From assembly GCF_002008165.1 (NCBI RefSeq), contig NZ_MRDM01000031.1:124001-188000 (forward strand): 64,000 bases of DNA, written 5' to 3'. The notes beneath the pieces were generated by a model. It did no database searches. It was not told the origin of the DNA and saw only the letters and a list, made by a program, of their open reading frames with translations. A program made the translations under genes and the position numbers. Below, piece after piece: positions 25,320 through 33,404 of the stretch; positions within the stretch are counted from its first letter, which is position 1; the number at the start of each line of letters is the position of its first letter. This DNA comes from Rhizobium laguerreae (GTDB taxonomy: Bacteria > Pseudomonadota > Alphaproteobacteria > Rhizobiales > Rhizobiaceae).

Positions 25320-26087
25320 TCAATCGGCGAGTTCGGCGGCAGGCGCGAGCGCAGCACCCGTGGCTTCGATCTCGCCGCGCACGATGCCGGCAAGCTCCAG
25401 GGCGCCGGGTGTGTCGCTATGGACGAGAATGGAGCGGGCCGGCATTGCGATCACGGCTCCGTCGATCGTCTCGACGGTTCCTTCGAGGAGGAATTGCCGG
25501 ACACGCGCACGCACCGAGGCTTCGTCCTTGATGACGGCGCCAGCGAGCCCGCGCGCGACGAGGTTGCCGCCGACGTCATAGGCCCGGTCGGCAAGGAAAA
25601 GCGCCAGGGTTTTCAAGCGCGCGCGTCTGGCCGCCTGCTGAATCTCGCTGCCATGGGTCACGAAGACGACAAGACCGGCATCGACCGTGGCGATCGCATC
25701 CGTCATCAGCTCGGCCAGCACAGGATCGCGATTGACCATATTGCCCATGGCTGCGTGGAAGCTGATATGGGAGACAGTGACACCCTCGGCTTTGGCGATC
25801 GCCATCAGGGCGCCGAGCTGATAGAGCATCTGCTGGCGAAGCTCATCTGCCGAAAACGCTATTTCGCGGCGGCCGAACCCGAGCCGGTCGGGCAAGCCCG
25901 GATGCGCTCCGATGCCGACGCCGTTCAGTTTCGCAAGCCGGACCATACGCCCCATCGTATCGGGGTCGCCGCCATGGAAACCGCAGGCGATGTTGGCCGA
26001 CGAGACGAGTTTCATCATCGCTTCGTCGTCGCACAGCCGGTAGGGACCAAATCCTTCGCCCATGTCGGAATTCAGATCGATCTTCAT
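25320..26087 (-). CDS. pxpA: PxpA / LamB-YcsF family protein, divergent at the KPHGALYN motif
   Basis: A 255-residue YcsF-family protein; the family includes the PxpA subunit of prokaryotic 5-oxoprolinase, which hydrolyses pyroglutamate to glutamate with ATP. MKIDLNSDMGEGFG, SSANIACGFHGGDPDTM and GAHPGLPDRLGFGRR are well conserved. However the usual KPHG-x-LYN segment reads SFHAAMGN here (after GVTVSHI), so the lysine and glycine are lost. AAGGAGG precedes the ATG. It sits with KipI and KipA homologues and biotin-carboxylase genes, so the substrate may differ from 5-oxoproline. Confidence 0.85.
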   Translation of the reverse strand: MKIDLNSDMGEGFGPYRLCDDEAMMKLVSSANIACGFHGGDPDTMGRMVRLAKLNGVGIGAHPGLPDRLGFGRREIAFSADELRQQMLYQLGALMAIAKAEGVTVSHISFHAAMGNMVNRDPVLAELMTDAIATVDAGLVVFVTHGSEIQQAARRARLKTLALFLADRAYDVGGNLVARGLAGAVIKDEASVRARVRQFLLEGTVETIDGAVIAMPARSILVHSDTPGALELAGIVRGEIEATGAALAPAAELAD

Positions 26088-26115
26088 CAGTTCCTCCTTT
26101 TGACGGCGACACGCG

Positions 26116-27111
26116 TTAGGCCATCGCCTTCAAGGCGCGCTTGACCATTCGGGATGTTTGCCTGACGTCGTCGACATAGCGGGCGATAGCCTGCTCCGCC
26201 TTGCGCGCCTCCGCATGCGTCGAGCGAACGAACTTCAGGCGGGCGCCGATGCGGGCTTGCCCGAGCCGCCAGAGATCGCATTCGATCACGCCGGCGATCT
26301 TCGGATATCCGCCGGCGGTGTTGGCATCGCTCATCTGCACGATCGGTTCGCCGCCGGGTGGAACCTGGATCACGCCGGGCACGACGCCGTGGGAGCGCAT
26401 CTCGATGGACGCCGTCGGCTTAATCGACTCGCCTGACAGCCGGTAGCCGGTCCGGTCGCTTCGGGAGGAAATCCTCCAGGTCTGGCTCCAGAAAGCTTCG
26501 CCATCGCCTGCGAAAAGATCGTGCTCGCCGGCCGGCAGAGCACGGATCGGCAGCGTGCCGTCGACAGCAGCCGGGAAGACATCGCGCAGCGCCACGGACG
26601 GTTCGACCACGGCAAGACCCGAGGTCGGCAGCATGGTGATCTCTGCGTCCTTGCCGACCGCGATCCGGTCTCCCTTCGCCAGAGGCCGGCCTGCATTGCC
26701 GCCAAAGCCGCCGCGCAGCGACGTGCTTCGCGAGCCCATGACAACGGGGATATCCAGTCCGCCTCCAACCGAAATATAGGCACGCGCCAGCCGCGGGGGC
26801 TGTTTCAGTTCGAGAACCTGTCCGGGCTCCGCGATGTGGGCGCACCAGGGAAGCAGTTCCAGTCCGTCCAGATGATATTTGCCGTCGGCGCCGGTCACGG
26901 CAAAGACGATGCATCGCTCGAAACGCAGGCTGAACGGGAAGGTCTGCACCTCTATCGCGGCGGCATTTTCGTCATTGCCGACGAGAATGTTGCCGATCCG
27001 GACCGCAAGCGGATCCATCGCGCCGCTGGCGGATACGCCGATGTCGCGATAGCCGGGGCGGCCTAGATCCTGCACCGTGTTGAACGGGCCGCTTTCGATG
27101 ATCTCGATCAT
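26116..27111 (-). CDS. pxpC: Biotin-dependent carboxyltransferase-like protein (KipA/PxpC family)
   Basis: A 331-residue AHS2-domain protein. It begins MIEIIESGPFNTVQDLGRPGYRDIGVSASGAMDP, the diagnostic N terminus of KipA and of the corresponding part of urea carboxylase, and later has GSRSTSLRGGFGGNAGRPLAKGD and HGVVPGVIQVPPGG. In urea carboxylase this region with the KipI-like part forms the carboxyltransferase. Its start overlaps the KipI stop (ATGA). With biotin carboxylase genes in the same operon a carboxyltransferase role is more likely than kinase inhibition. Confidence 0.88.
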   Translation of the reverse strand: MIEIIESGPFNTVQDLGRPGYRDIGVSASGAMDPLAVRIGNILVGNDENAAAIEVQTFPFSLRFERCIVFAVTGADGKYHLDGLELLPWCAHIAEPGQVLELKQPPRLARAYISVGGGLDIPVVMGSRSTSLRGGFGGNAGRPLAKGDRIAVGKDAEITMLPTSGLAVVEPSVALRDVFPAAVDGTLPIRALPAGEHDLFAGDGEAFWSQTWRISSRSDRTGYRLSGESIKPTASIEMRSHGVVPGVIQVPPGGEPIVQMSDANTAGGYPKIAGVIECDLWRLGQARIGARLKFVRSTHAEARKAEQAIARYVDDVRQTSRMVKRALKAMA

Positions 27112-27815
27112 AGCTCGATCCTTGCCGGCAGGAACCGCACCGTATCTCCCGGCGCCATCATGGCGGGGGTCGGCGATGTGGGGTCGAACATCTCAAGCGT
27201 TGCGAAGCCGATGGAATTCCAGCCGTTCGGACCTGTGAGCATGGCGACGCCGGTCTGCATGCCGCCGATGGTCACGCAGCCCTTCTGCATCTTCAGCGAG
27301 GGCACGGTCTTTCGCGGCATGTAGATGCGCGGATCGAGACCGTGTAGATAACCGAAACCGGGAGCGCTGCCCAAGGCGAAGACACGGTAGGTCGCTTCAT
27401 GATGGATGCGCACGACCTCGCGGTCGCTCAAGCCCGAGAGATCGCAAAGGGCCGGCAGATCCGTCGCATATTCGCCGCCATAATCGACGGGGATGTCGAT
27501 AGTCTTGCCCTTGAGGTCGATGCTGCGGGCATTCTCCCATGCCTCCAGCAGCCGGGCGACCACCGCATCAGGATCCTCGGTCGTCTCCTTGAAGATCACC
27601 AGCAGGTTGGTCATGCCCGGAATGTTTTCCGCAAGGTCCGGCCAGTCTTTCACGGTCTGGGACAGAGCCCAGATCCGCCGCTGCGCGATGAGATCGAAGT
27701 CGCCTGGCGCCTCGAGCAGGAAGGATCTGGCGCCGATCGAGGAAACCCGCGCCTGGCTTTTGGTGGCCGGAACGATTTCGCGTTGCGATGCATGTCTGTT
27801 CGTCGCGGCGATCAT
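27108..27815 (-). CDS. pxpB: KipI/PxpB-family protein (AHS1 domain)
   Basis: A 235-residue AHS1-domain protein. The segments IPVDYGGEYATDLPALC, FALGSAPGFGYLHGLDPRIY, PRKTVPS and CVTIGGMQTGVAMLTGPNGWN match the KipI family, with the conserved APGF-YL core and IGG-QTG loop. It pairs with the KipA homologue, as PxpB and PxpC do in 5-oxoprolinase and as the fused domains do in urea carboxylase. Start and stop overlap both neighbours by four bases. An N-terminal extension of about 20 residues precedes the first family segment. Confidence 0.88.
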   Translation of the reverse strand: MIAATNRHASQREIVPATKSQARVSSIGARSFLLEAPGDFDLIAQRRIWALSQTVKDWPDLAENIPGMTNLLVIFKETTEDPDAVVARLLEAWENARSIDLKGKTIDIPVDYGGEYATDLPALCDLSGLSDREVVRIHHEATYRVFALGSAPGFGYLHGLDPRIYMPRKTVPSLKMQKGCVTIGGMQTGVAMLTGPNGWNSIGFATLEMFDPTSPTPAMMAPGDTVRFLPARIEL

Positions 27816-28246
27816 GATGGGAGCTCGATTTCGAACAGAGGACCGCCGAAGCCGACCAGTGCGCCGGGCTCGGCGAGCAGCCTGGTCAAAACACCGGAAC
27901 GACCGGCGCGAAGGGGAAGCAGGATGTGCCCTACCCCGACGAAGCCGACGATATCCGCATCTGATATGGAGCGCGGCAGATTTTGCGGAGTGGCGGAGGT
28001 CGGATGCTCGACGCAGAAGCGGCCTGCCATCGGCGCCTTCACGACGGCCGATGCGGAGCCGGGAGCCAAACCGGGAGCAGGAGGCGTCGCTTCGGTCGAG
28101 TTGATCCCGGCGCCCCTTTCTCCGGCGACGATAATGCGAAGCTGTCCGCCCGGCCGGGAGATTTCAAGGCCGTCCACACCGGCGGCCGTCAACGCCTCGG
28201 TGAGCAATGCGATGGTCGCCGGATCGCTGAAATCGATCGCGCTCAT
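27812..28246 (-). CDS. Biotinyl-domain-like protein lacking the biotin attachment site
   Basis: A 144-residue protein shaped like a biotin carboxyl carrier: N-terminal helical region, Pro/Ala linker, then a C-terminal half with VVKAPMAGRF and VGFGGPLFEIELPS, the opening and closing strands of a biotinyl domain. Between them, where carriers have EAMKM, it reads GHILLPLRAGRSGVL, so the hairpin turn with the biotinylated lysine is missing and no lysine is nearby. ATG 28246 overlaps the biotin carboxylase stop and has GGAGGG upstream. It may be a structural or regulatory subunit rather than a carrier. Confidence 0.75.
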   Translation of the reverse strand: MSAIDFSDPATIALLTEALTAAGVDGLEISRPGGQLRIIVAGERGAGINSTEATPPAPGLAPGSASAVVKAPMAGRFCVEHPTSATPQNLPRSISDADIVGFVGVGHILLPLRAGRSGVLTRLLAEPGALVGFGGPLFEIELPS

Positions 28247-29628
28247 GCCGCCCTCCGCAGCTTCAGCCATTGTTCGAGATAATGGATATCCGTCTCGCCG
28301 CGCGCGAATGCGCCGTCCTCGAACAGAGCGCGCAGGAAACGGATATTGGTGGAAATTCCCTCGACCTCAGTGCCGGCAAGCGCTTCGCGCATTCTTGCCA
28401 TCGCTTCGGCCCGCGTCGGCGCATGGACGATCAGCTTGGCGATCAGCGAGTCGTAATAGGGCGATACCTTGTAGCCGGCATGAATATGCGTATCGACGCG
28501 GATGCCCGGTCCCGCCGGCAACGCCAGATGGGTGACGACACCGGCTGACGGCAGGAAGGTTTCCGGATCCTCGGCGTTGATGCGGCATTCGAAGGAGTGG
28601 CCCTCGCATGTCACATCGCCTTGGGTGAGATCGAGAACGTGACCCTGCGCCGCCCTTATCTGCGCCTGGACGATATCGACACCACTCGTCAGCTCGGTGA
28701 CGGGATGCTCGACCTGAAGTCGCGTGTTCATCTCGATGAAATAGAAAGCGCCATCCTCATAGAGGAATTCGAAGGTTCCGACGCCCCGATAGCCGATCTG
28801 GAGGCAGGCCTGTACGCAAGCCAGGCCGACCGGCTGGATGATGTCGGGCGCGATTCCAGGCGCCGGCGCCTCCTCCACAACTTTCTGATGGCGGCGCTGC
28901 ATCGAGCAATCCCGGTATCCGAGCCACACAGCATTGCCGTGATCGTCGCAAATGACCTGGATTTCGATGTGGCGCGGATGCTCTAAGAATTTCTCCATGT
29001 AGAGCGAGGGTGAGCCGAAAGCCTTGCGGGCTTCTTCCCGCGTCAGCGCAATTGCTTCATGCAGCAAATCGGCCTTGGGCACGACACGCATGCCGCGTCC
29101 GCCGCCGCCGCCGGCTGCCTTGATGATGATGGGATATCCGATTTCGAGCGCTATGCGCTCGGTCGTGGCGGGGTCATCGGGCAGCGCGGTGTCCGGACCG
29201 GGAACGCAGGGGACGCCGGCGGCCATCATCGCGCGTTTTGCCGAGATCTTGTCGCCCATGGTCGCAATCGACGACGCGGTCGGACCGATGAAGATCAGGC
29301 CGGCCTTTTCGACGGCATCGGCGAAGGCGGCGTTTTCCGACAGAAACCCGTAACCTGGATGGATGGCGCCGGCCCCGGCGAGACGCGCCGCCAGCAGGAT
29401 GGCATCCTGATTGAGGTAGCTCTTGGCCGCAGTCGACGGGCCGATGCAGAGAAAGCTGTCGGCTGTGCTGCCGTAGGGCACTTCCCTGTCCGCCTCGGAG
29501 CAAATGGCGACCGTCTTCAGGCCGAGCTCGCGGCAGGCGCGCTGGATCCGGACTGCGATCTCGCCGCGATTGGCGATGAGCACGGTATCGAAGCGGCCGG
29601 CCGCGGATTGTTCAGGCGTTTCCGGCAT
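28243..29628 (-). CDS. accC: Biotin carboxylase (AccC-like)
   Basis: A 461-residue ATP-grasp enzyme that carboxylates carrier-bound biotin with bicarbonate and ATP. ANRGEIAVRIQRACRELG opens the N-terminal domain, IKAAGGGGGRGMRVV is the glycine-rich ATP loop, RHIEIQVICDDHGN and DCSMQRRHQKVVEEAPAPGI follow, and EMNTRLQVEHPVTEL holds the catalytic Glu/Asn/Arg set. In the usual LGERDCS motif the Glu is Tyr (LGYRDCS). It sits between the true carrier and the carrier-like gene, and is likely a pathway-specific paralogue rather than the fatty-acid accC. Confidence 0.92.
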   Translation of the reverse strand: MPETPEQSAAGRFDTVLIANRGEIAVRIQRACRELGLKTVAICSEADREVPYGSTADSFLCIGPSTAAKSYLNQDAILLAARLAGAGAIHPGYGFLSENAAFADAVEKAGLIFIGPTASSIATMGDKISAKRAMMAAGVPCVPGPDTALPDDPATTERIALEIGYPIIIKAAGGGGGRGMRVVPKADLLHEAIALTREEARKAFGSPSLYMEKFLEHPRHIEIQVICDDHGNAVWLGYRDCSMQRRHQKVVEEAPAPGIAPDIIQPVGLACVQACLQIGYRGVGTFEFLYEDGAFYFIEMNTRLQVEHPVTELTSGVDIVQAQIRAAQGHVLDLTQGDVTCEGHSFECRINAEDPETFLPSAGVVTHLALPAGPGIRVDTHIHAGYKVSPYYDSLIAKLIVHAPTRAEAMARMREALAGTEVEGISTNIRFLRALFEDGAFARGETDIHYLEQWLKLRRAA

Positions 29629-30062
29629 CAGCCAATCTCCGCCAGCAGGTCGCCGGTCTCGACCTCGCCGTCTTCGGTTTCGGTGAGGTGTGTAATGCGC
29701 CCTGCCCGCGGCGCGGCGATCGTGTTGAAGACCTTCATCGCCTCGATGATGAAAAGGGTCTGCCCCTCTTCCACCTCGTCACCGATCGCGACGAATGGCG
29801 GCTCCCCGGGCGCCGGGGTCCGGTGCAGAACGCCGAAGACCGGCGCCTTCACCGCATAGGTTTTCTCGGGCCTCGAAGGCATATCGGCGCCGGCATCCTG
29901 GGCAGGGTTTGTCGTCGATCCCGCCTCTTGCTCGGCAGCAGCCTCCTGACTCGGCGACGTGCGGAAAATCCGAACCGTCACGTCTTTTTCCGTCACGGTC
30001 AGCTCGGTAATGTTCGATCGTCCGACAAAGTCGATCAGCGTCTTGATCTTCGAGAGGTCCAT
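29628..30062 (-). CDS. accB: Biotin carboxyl carrier protein (AccB-like)
   Basis: A 144-residue carrier. The N-terminal helix (MDLSKIKTLIDFVGRSNITE) resembles AccB, an acidic/alanine linker follows, and the C-terminal biotinyl domain has KAPVFGVLHRTPAPGEPPFV and IIEAMKVFNTI, with the biotinylated lysine in AMKVF. Stop and accC start share one base (TGATG). It is the first gene of the minus-strand operon running through accC, the carrier-like gene and the pxpB, pxpC and pxpA homologues. Its promoter should lie in 30063-30300. Confidence 0.9.
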   Translation of the reverse strand: MDLSKIKTLIDFVGRSNITELTVTEKDVTVRIFRTSPSQEAAAEQEAGSTTNPAQDAGADMPSRPEKTYAVKAPVFGVLHRTPAPGEPPFVAIGDEVEEGQTLFIIEAMKVFNTIAAPRAGRITHLTETEDGEVETGDLLAEIG

Positions 30063-30277
30063 ATGCGTGCTCGGAATTTCAAACTTCCACCGCGCTGACC
30101 CGAAGTTTCAAGTCGCTCGGTGTTGTGATTTTTCGTAGCACGACGCGTCGACTGATGGGGTCAGACGAAGTTTTGATGGAGTGCAATTGGCGCCTTATAG
30201 GACATATCGCCGAACGTCAGCGACCGGCAGCCGGAAGCGGTAGAAACCCCGCAATGGATTCAATGGAGGGACAATGC

Positions 30278-30305
30278 TTGTTCTGACGGCTAACAGTGCT
30301 ATATG
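30278..30305 (+). promoter_or_regulatory. Candidate promoter of the toxin-antitoxin pair
   Basis: TTGTTC at 30278-30283 and TATATG at 30300-30305 are separated by 16 bases, a fair sigma-70 pair 27 bases upstream of the antitoxin ATG. The -10 overlaps the operator palindrome at 30303-30322. Confidence 0.4.
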
Positions 30306-30322
30306 TAGGTAAATACCTACAT
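30303..30322. promoter_or_regulatory. Operator palindrome of the toxin-antitoxin operon
   Basis: ATGTAGGTA (30303-30311) and TACCTACAT (30314-30322) are exact inverted copies with a 2-base spacer, ending nine bases before the antitoxin start. Phd/YefM antitoxins usually bind such dyads over their own promoter. Confidence 0.7.
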
Positions 30323-30331
30323 GAGGCAGCC

Positions 30332-30586
30332 ATGACCATTACGACACTTTCCAGCCGTGAACTCAATCACGACGTCAGCCATGCGAAGAAAGCTGCCAGA
30401 AAAGGACCAGTCATCATCACTGACCGCGGCAAACCTTCCCACGTCCTTCTGACATATGAGGAATTTCAGCGTCTTTCCGGCAGGCGCCAAAGCCTGGTCG
30501 ATGGGCTTTCCATGCCGGGCCTGTCGGAAATCGATTTCATGCCACCGCGGGTCGAGATCAAAACCCGCGAAGTTGACCTGTCTTGA
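30332..30586 (+). CDS. Phd/YefM-family antitoxin
   Basis: An 84-residue antitoxin. The N-terminal DNA-binding half reads TITTLSSRELNHDVSHAKKAA and GPVIITDRGKPSHVLLTYEEFQRL, the standard Phd/YefM pattern; the C-terminal tail (about 55-84) would wrap the toxin. ATG 30332 with GAGG upstream is chosen over the frame start at 30296, which would place the operator inside the gene. It overlaps the toxin TTG start by four bases (TTGA). Confidence 0.9.
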   Translation: MTITTLSSRELNHDVSHAKKAARKGPVIITDRGKPSHVLLTYEEFQRLSGRRQSLVDGLSMPGLSEIDFMPPRVEIKTREVDLS

Positions 30587-31014
30587 GCTATCTGCTGGAT
30601 ACGAATGTCATTTCCGAACTGCGCAAGGTCGGTGACGGGAAGGCTGATCCGGAAGTCGTGGCATGGATTCAGATGGCAAACGCTTCTGACTTCTATCTCT
30701 CTGCAATTACCATTCTTGAATTGGAACGGGGCGTGCTTGCGGTCCAACGACGCGATGCCCGGCAAGGTTCACGCCTGCGTACATGGCTTGATGATCACGT
30801 GCGTCCGCAGTTCGCCGGCCGGATACTGCTGATCGATGATGCTATCGCAACGCGTTGCGCGCATCTGCATATTCCCGACCGGCGCAACGAGGCGGATGCG
30901 TTGATTGCTGCCACTGCACTGGTGCACAATCTTACAGTGGTCACCCGAAACGTGAGAGATTTCGACGGCACCGGTGTCGTCATTGTCGATCCTTGGAAGG
31001 GTCAAGCAATGTAG
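30583..31014 (+). CDS. PIN-domain toxin (VapC/FitB-like ribonuclease)
   Basis: A 143-residue PIN-domain protein beginning at TTG 30583. The acidic Mg2+-binding residues are present: Asp in YLLDTNVISEL, Glu in ILELERGVL, Asp in NEADALIAATAL and Asp in VTRNVRDFDGTGV. FitB-like PIN toxins cleave RNA and are held by the cognate antitoxin. The four-base overlap with the antitoxin and the shared promoter are the usual arrangement. Confidence 0.9.
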   Translation: MSYLLDTNVISELRKVGDGKADPEVVAWIQMANASDFYLSAITILELERGVLAVQRRDARQGSRLRTWLDDHVRPQFAGRILLIDDAIATRCAHLHIPDRRNEADALIAATALVHNLTVVTRNVRDFDGTGVVIVDPWKGQAM

Positions 31015-31100
31015 CCGCCTTAGACGGATGCAAGTTGCGCGTCAAAATTGACAACGTTAGCGTTTCTGCATGGGATGCGCAGCCGGTTGTTCCCTCATCG

Positions 31101-32171
31101 TCAGTTCTTCGTGGGGCCGATGCTCTCCCGCAGAATAAGCTCGCTGTGGATGACGGTGCGAACCGCCGCCGTAGTCTCTCTCTGGTCAATGGCGCCGAGC
31201 AACAGATCCACCGCCGCGCGCCCCATCTCTTCCACCGGCTGCTTGATCGTCGAGAGCGGTGGAGAGCAGAATTCGCAGACGGGGGAACCGTCGAAGGAGA
31301 CGACGGATACATCACCGGGGATGCTCAGGCCCGTGCGCTGGATACGGCTTACAAATGAAATGGCCATGTCGTCGCTGGTCGCGATGACGGCCGTTGGCTT
31401 TTCGGTCAGTTTGGCGAAATCGTCTGCCGCCTGGACGCCGATGTCGAAGCCGTGCTGATAATCGAGATGACCGCCCGAGCGGCGCACCGAACCCTCTGAC
31501 AGTCCTGCCGCCTCGAGCGCCTCGAGCACGCCGCCATAACGCTCGACATCGTGGTAATTGCCTTCAGGCCCCGCAAGATAGAAGAACTGTCGATGACCCA
31601 ATCGGATCAGTTCGGCCGTGACGTCGCGCACGGCTTCGCGGTCGTTGGTAATCACGCTCTGCAGGCCGGCATCACTCATGTCGAGCAGCATCGACACGAT
31701 CGGCAGGCCGGAATTGGCCAGCGAGCGCCCGTCGACCTCCGGAAGCTTCGACGACAGGATGATGGCTCCGCGCACGCTGCCGCCGAAGGCGAGGTCGAGA
31801 ATATGCCGTTCTGAAATTTCGTCGCGATCGAGGTTGGCGATCATCAGGTTGTAACCGCCCTGGATCAGCGATTTGTTGATGCTCTGCAGCACCTGCGGGA
31901 TGATCTGGGAAGCGCCGTAATAGAGCGATCCCGGCAGGATGATCATGATGATGTTGGACTTGCCGACCCTGAGGCCGCGCGCCATGGCGTTCGGCGTGTA
32001 GCCGAGTTGCCTGGCTGCGGCATTGATCTTGGCGCGTGTCTTCTCGTTGACCCGTCCGGGATTGGCGAGTGCCCGGCTGACCGTCGATATTGCAACGCCG
32101 GCGAGCCGCGCGACATCGGCCATCAATGCACCCGATGGCTCCTCTCCGGCCACATCTTTGTTTTTATTCAC
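31101..32171 (-). CDS. LacI-family transcriptional regulator
   Basis: A 356-residue regulator. The HTH and hinge are MADVARLAGVAISTVSRALA with NPGRVNEKTRAKI, and the rest is a periplasmic-binding-like effector domain (NIIMIILPGSLYYG to VVSFDGSPVCEF). Translation may start at GTG 32171 or at ATG 32123, directly before MADVARLAG; the second gives a more usual length. It is divergent from the sugar catabolic genes starting at 32393, with two LacI-type dyads in the spacer, so it probably represses them until a sugar derivative binds. Confidence 0.9.
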   Translation of the reverse strand: MNKNKDVAGEEPSGALMADVARLAGVAISTVSRALANPGRVNEKTRAKINAAARQLGYTPNAMARGLRVGKSNIIMIILPGSLYYGASQIIPQVLQSINKSLIQGGYNLMIANLDRDEISERHILDLAFGGSVRGAIILSSKLPEVDGRSLANSGLPIVSMLLDMSDAGLQSVITNDREAVRDVTAELIRLGHRQFFYLAGPEGNYHDVERYGGVLEALEAAGLSEGSVRRSGGHLDYQHGFDIGVQAADDFAKLTEKPTAVIATSDDMAISFVSRIQRTGLSIPGDVSVVSFDGSPVCEFCSPPLSTIKQPVEEMGRAAVDLLLGAIDQRETTAAVRTVIHSELILRESIGPTKN

Positions 32172-32230
32172 GTTTATTTCGGTCTCCCAGATGCTTCGAT
32201 TTGCAACTCTAAGGCAGGGGGCGATTTATT

Positions 32231-32242
32231 GCAAACGTTTGC
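32231..32242. promoter_or_regulatory. LacI-type operator 1
   Basis: GCAAACGTTTGC is a perfect 12-bp palindrome with the central CG typical of LacI/GalR sites, 60 bases upstream of the regulator's GTG start. Confidence 0.65.
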
Positions 32243-32286
32243 CAAAAACTGCTTGCTTAAAAAACCGGCTTGGCTATTATCTAGCC

Positions 32287-32304
32287 ATGGCAAACGATTG
32301 CCAT
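32287..32304. promoter_or_regulatory. LacI-type operator 2
   Basis: ATGGCAA-ACGA-TTGCCAT has 7-bp perfect arms around a central CG. It shares the GCAAACG core with operator 1, whose centre is about 59 bases away, which would allow looping or cooperative binding between the divergent genes. Confidence 0.65.
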
Positions 32305-32392
32305 TTCTTAATGTGTTGAAAATCCATGGCTTATTGGACGCGGAATGGCTGTTCCGCACGCGGTAGGTCATGCCTCGAGAAATGGACAGGTT

Positions 32393-33346
32393 ATGGCAAC
32401 TGGCGACAGGCTGCGCTTCGGCGTCGATCTCGTGACATTCTTTCATCCCGGCTTCTGGGGCGTCGACAGCCACGATGCGATCGTCGACTATGCCCGCGCC
32501 GAGCCACGCGCCTTCTGGGAAAAGATTCTCGACGGCGTCCAGGCTTCCGGCGTTACCGGCGTCGAGCTGACCTTCTCTCCTTTCAACTGGCAGGACGCGA
32601 TCAAGACCTATGGTTCCGTCGACGCCTTCGCGGCCGAGTTGGCAAGACGTGGCCTGACGCTGTGCAGCGGCTTCTTCGCTGAACTGGAGGCGGCCGGCGA
32701 CTTTGCTGAGCCCGAGGCCCAGCGCGCGCTGATCGACAAGGCGGAACGATATGCCGACTTCCTGAAAGCCTGCGGCAGCGACATCATGGTGATCGGCGCT
32801 CCCTTGCGCCAGACGCTCGGCGCCCAGCCGGTGCAGTTCTACGATTTCGACCGCGCCAAGGTGATCGCCGATTTCCTGAACCGGCTCGGCGCGACCCTCT
32901 ATGCCAGGGGCGTGCGGCTTGCTCTGCACACCGAGGCGCACTCGATCTTTGCCGCCGCGCGCGACGTCGATCTGATGATGCTGCTCACCGATCCGGCCTA
33001 TGTGCACATGTGCCCGGACACAGCCCATATCATCGTTGCCGGCTCCGATCCCGTCCAGCTCGTCGATCGTCATCACGAGCGCATGATCATCGCCCATTGG
33101 AAGGATGCGATCGGTCCTATGCCCGCCGACACACCGATCGACAAACATATCCATGAACGCCACCAGCCCTATTTCTGCAGCTTCGGCCTCGGACGGGTCG
33201 ATTGGCCGGCCTGGATACGGCTGCTGCGCGACCGGGCCTTTGAAGGCTGGGCGATCCTCGAACTCGATGCCGCGCCCGATCCCGTCCGCGACATCGCCAA
33301 CGGGCTCACGCTCGTCCGGCAGGCGCTCCTGCCGATCTATCGCTGA
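32393..33346 (+). CDS. Sugar phosphate isomerase/epimerase-family protein
   Basis: A 317-residue AP-endonuclease-2/IolE-type TIM barrel. GVDLVTFFHPGFWG opens it, GVELTFSPFNW and LHTEAHSIF provide likely Glu/His metal ligands, and MCPDTAHIIVAG with AHWKDAIG supply the later Asp and His. Family members isomerise, epimerise or dehydrate keto-sugars and inositol derivatives. The ATG at 32393 follows GGACAGG. It precedes a sugar importer and a GMC dehydrogenase, which fits conversion of a keto-sugar formed by oxidation. Confidence 0.85.
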   Translation: MATGDRLRFGVDLVTFFHPGFWGVDSHDAIVDYARAEPRAFWEKILDGVQASGVTGVELTFSPFNWQDAIKTYGSVDAFAAELARRGLTLCSGFFAELEAAGDFAEPEAQRALIDKAERYADFLKACGSDIMVIGAPLRQTLGAQPVQFYDFDRAKVIADFLNRLGATLYARGVRLALHTEAHSIFAAARDVDLMMLLTDPAYVHMCPDTAHIIVAGSDPVQLVDRHHERMIIAHWKDAIGPMPADTPIDKHIHERHQPYFCSFGLGRVDWPAWIRLLRDRAFEGWAILELDAAPDPVRDIANGLTLVRQALLPIYR

Positions 33347-33404
33347 CAATCATCCCTAAGACAACAAACGCCCCGCAAAGAGGGCATTTTCAAGAGGTGG
33401 AACA

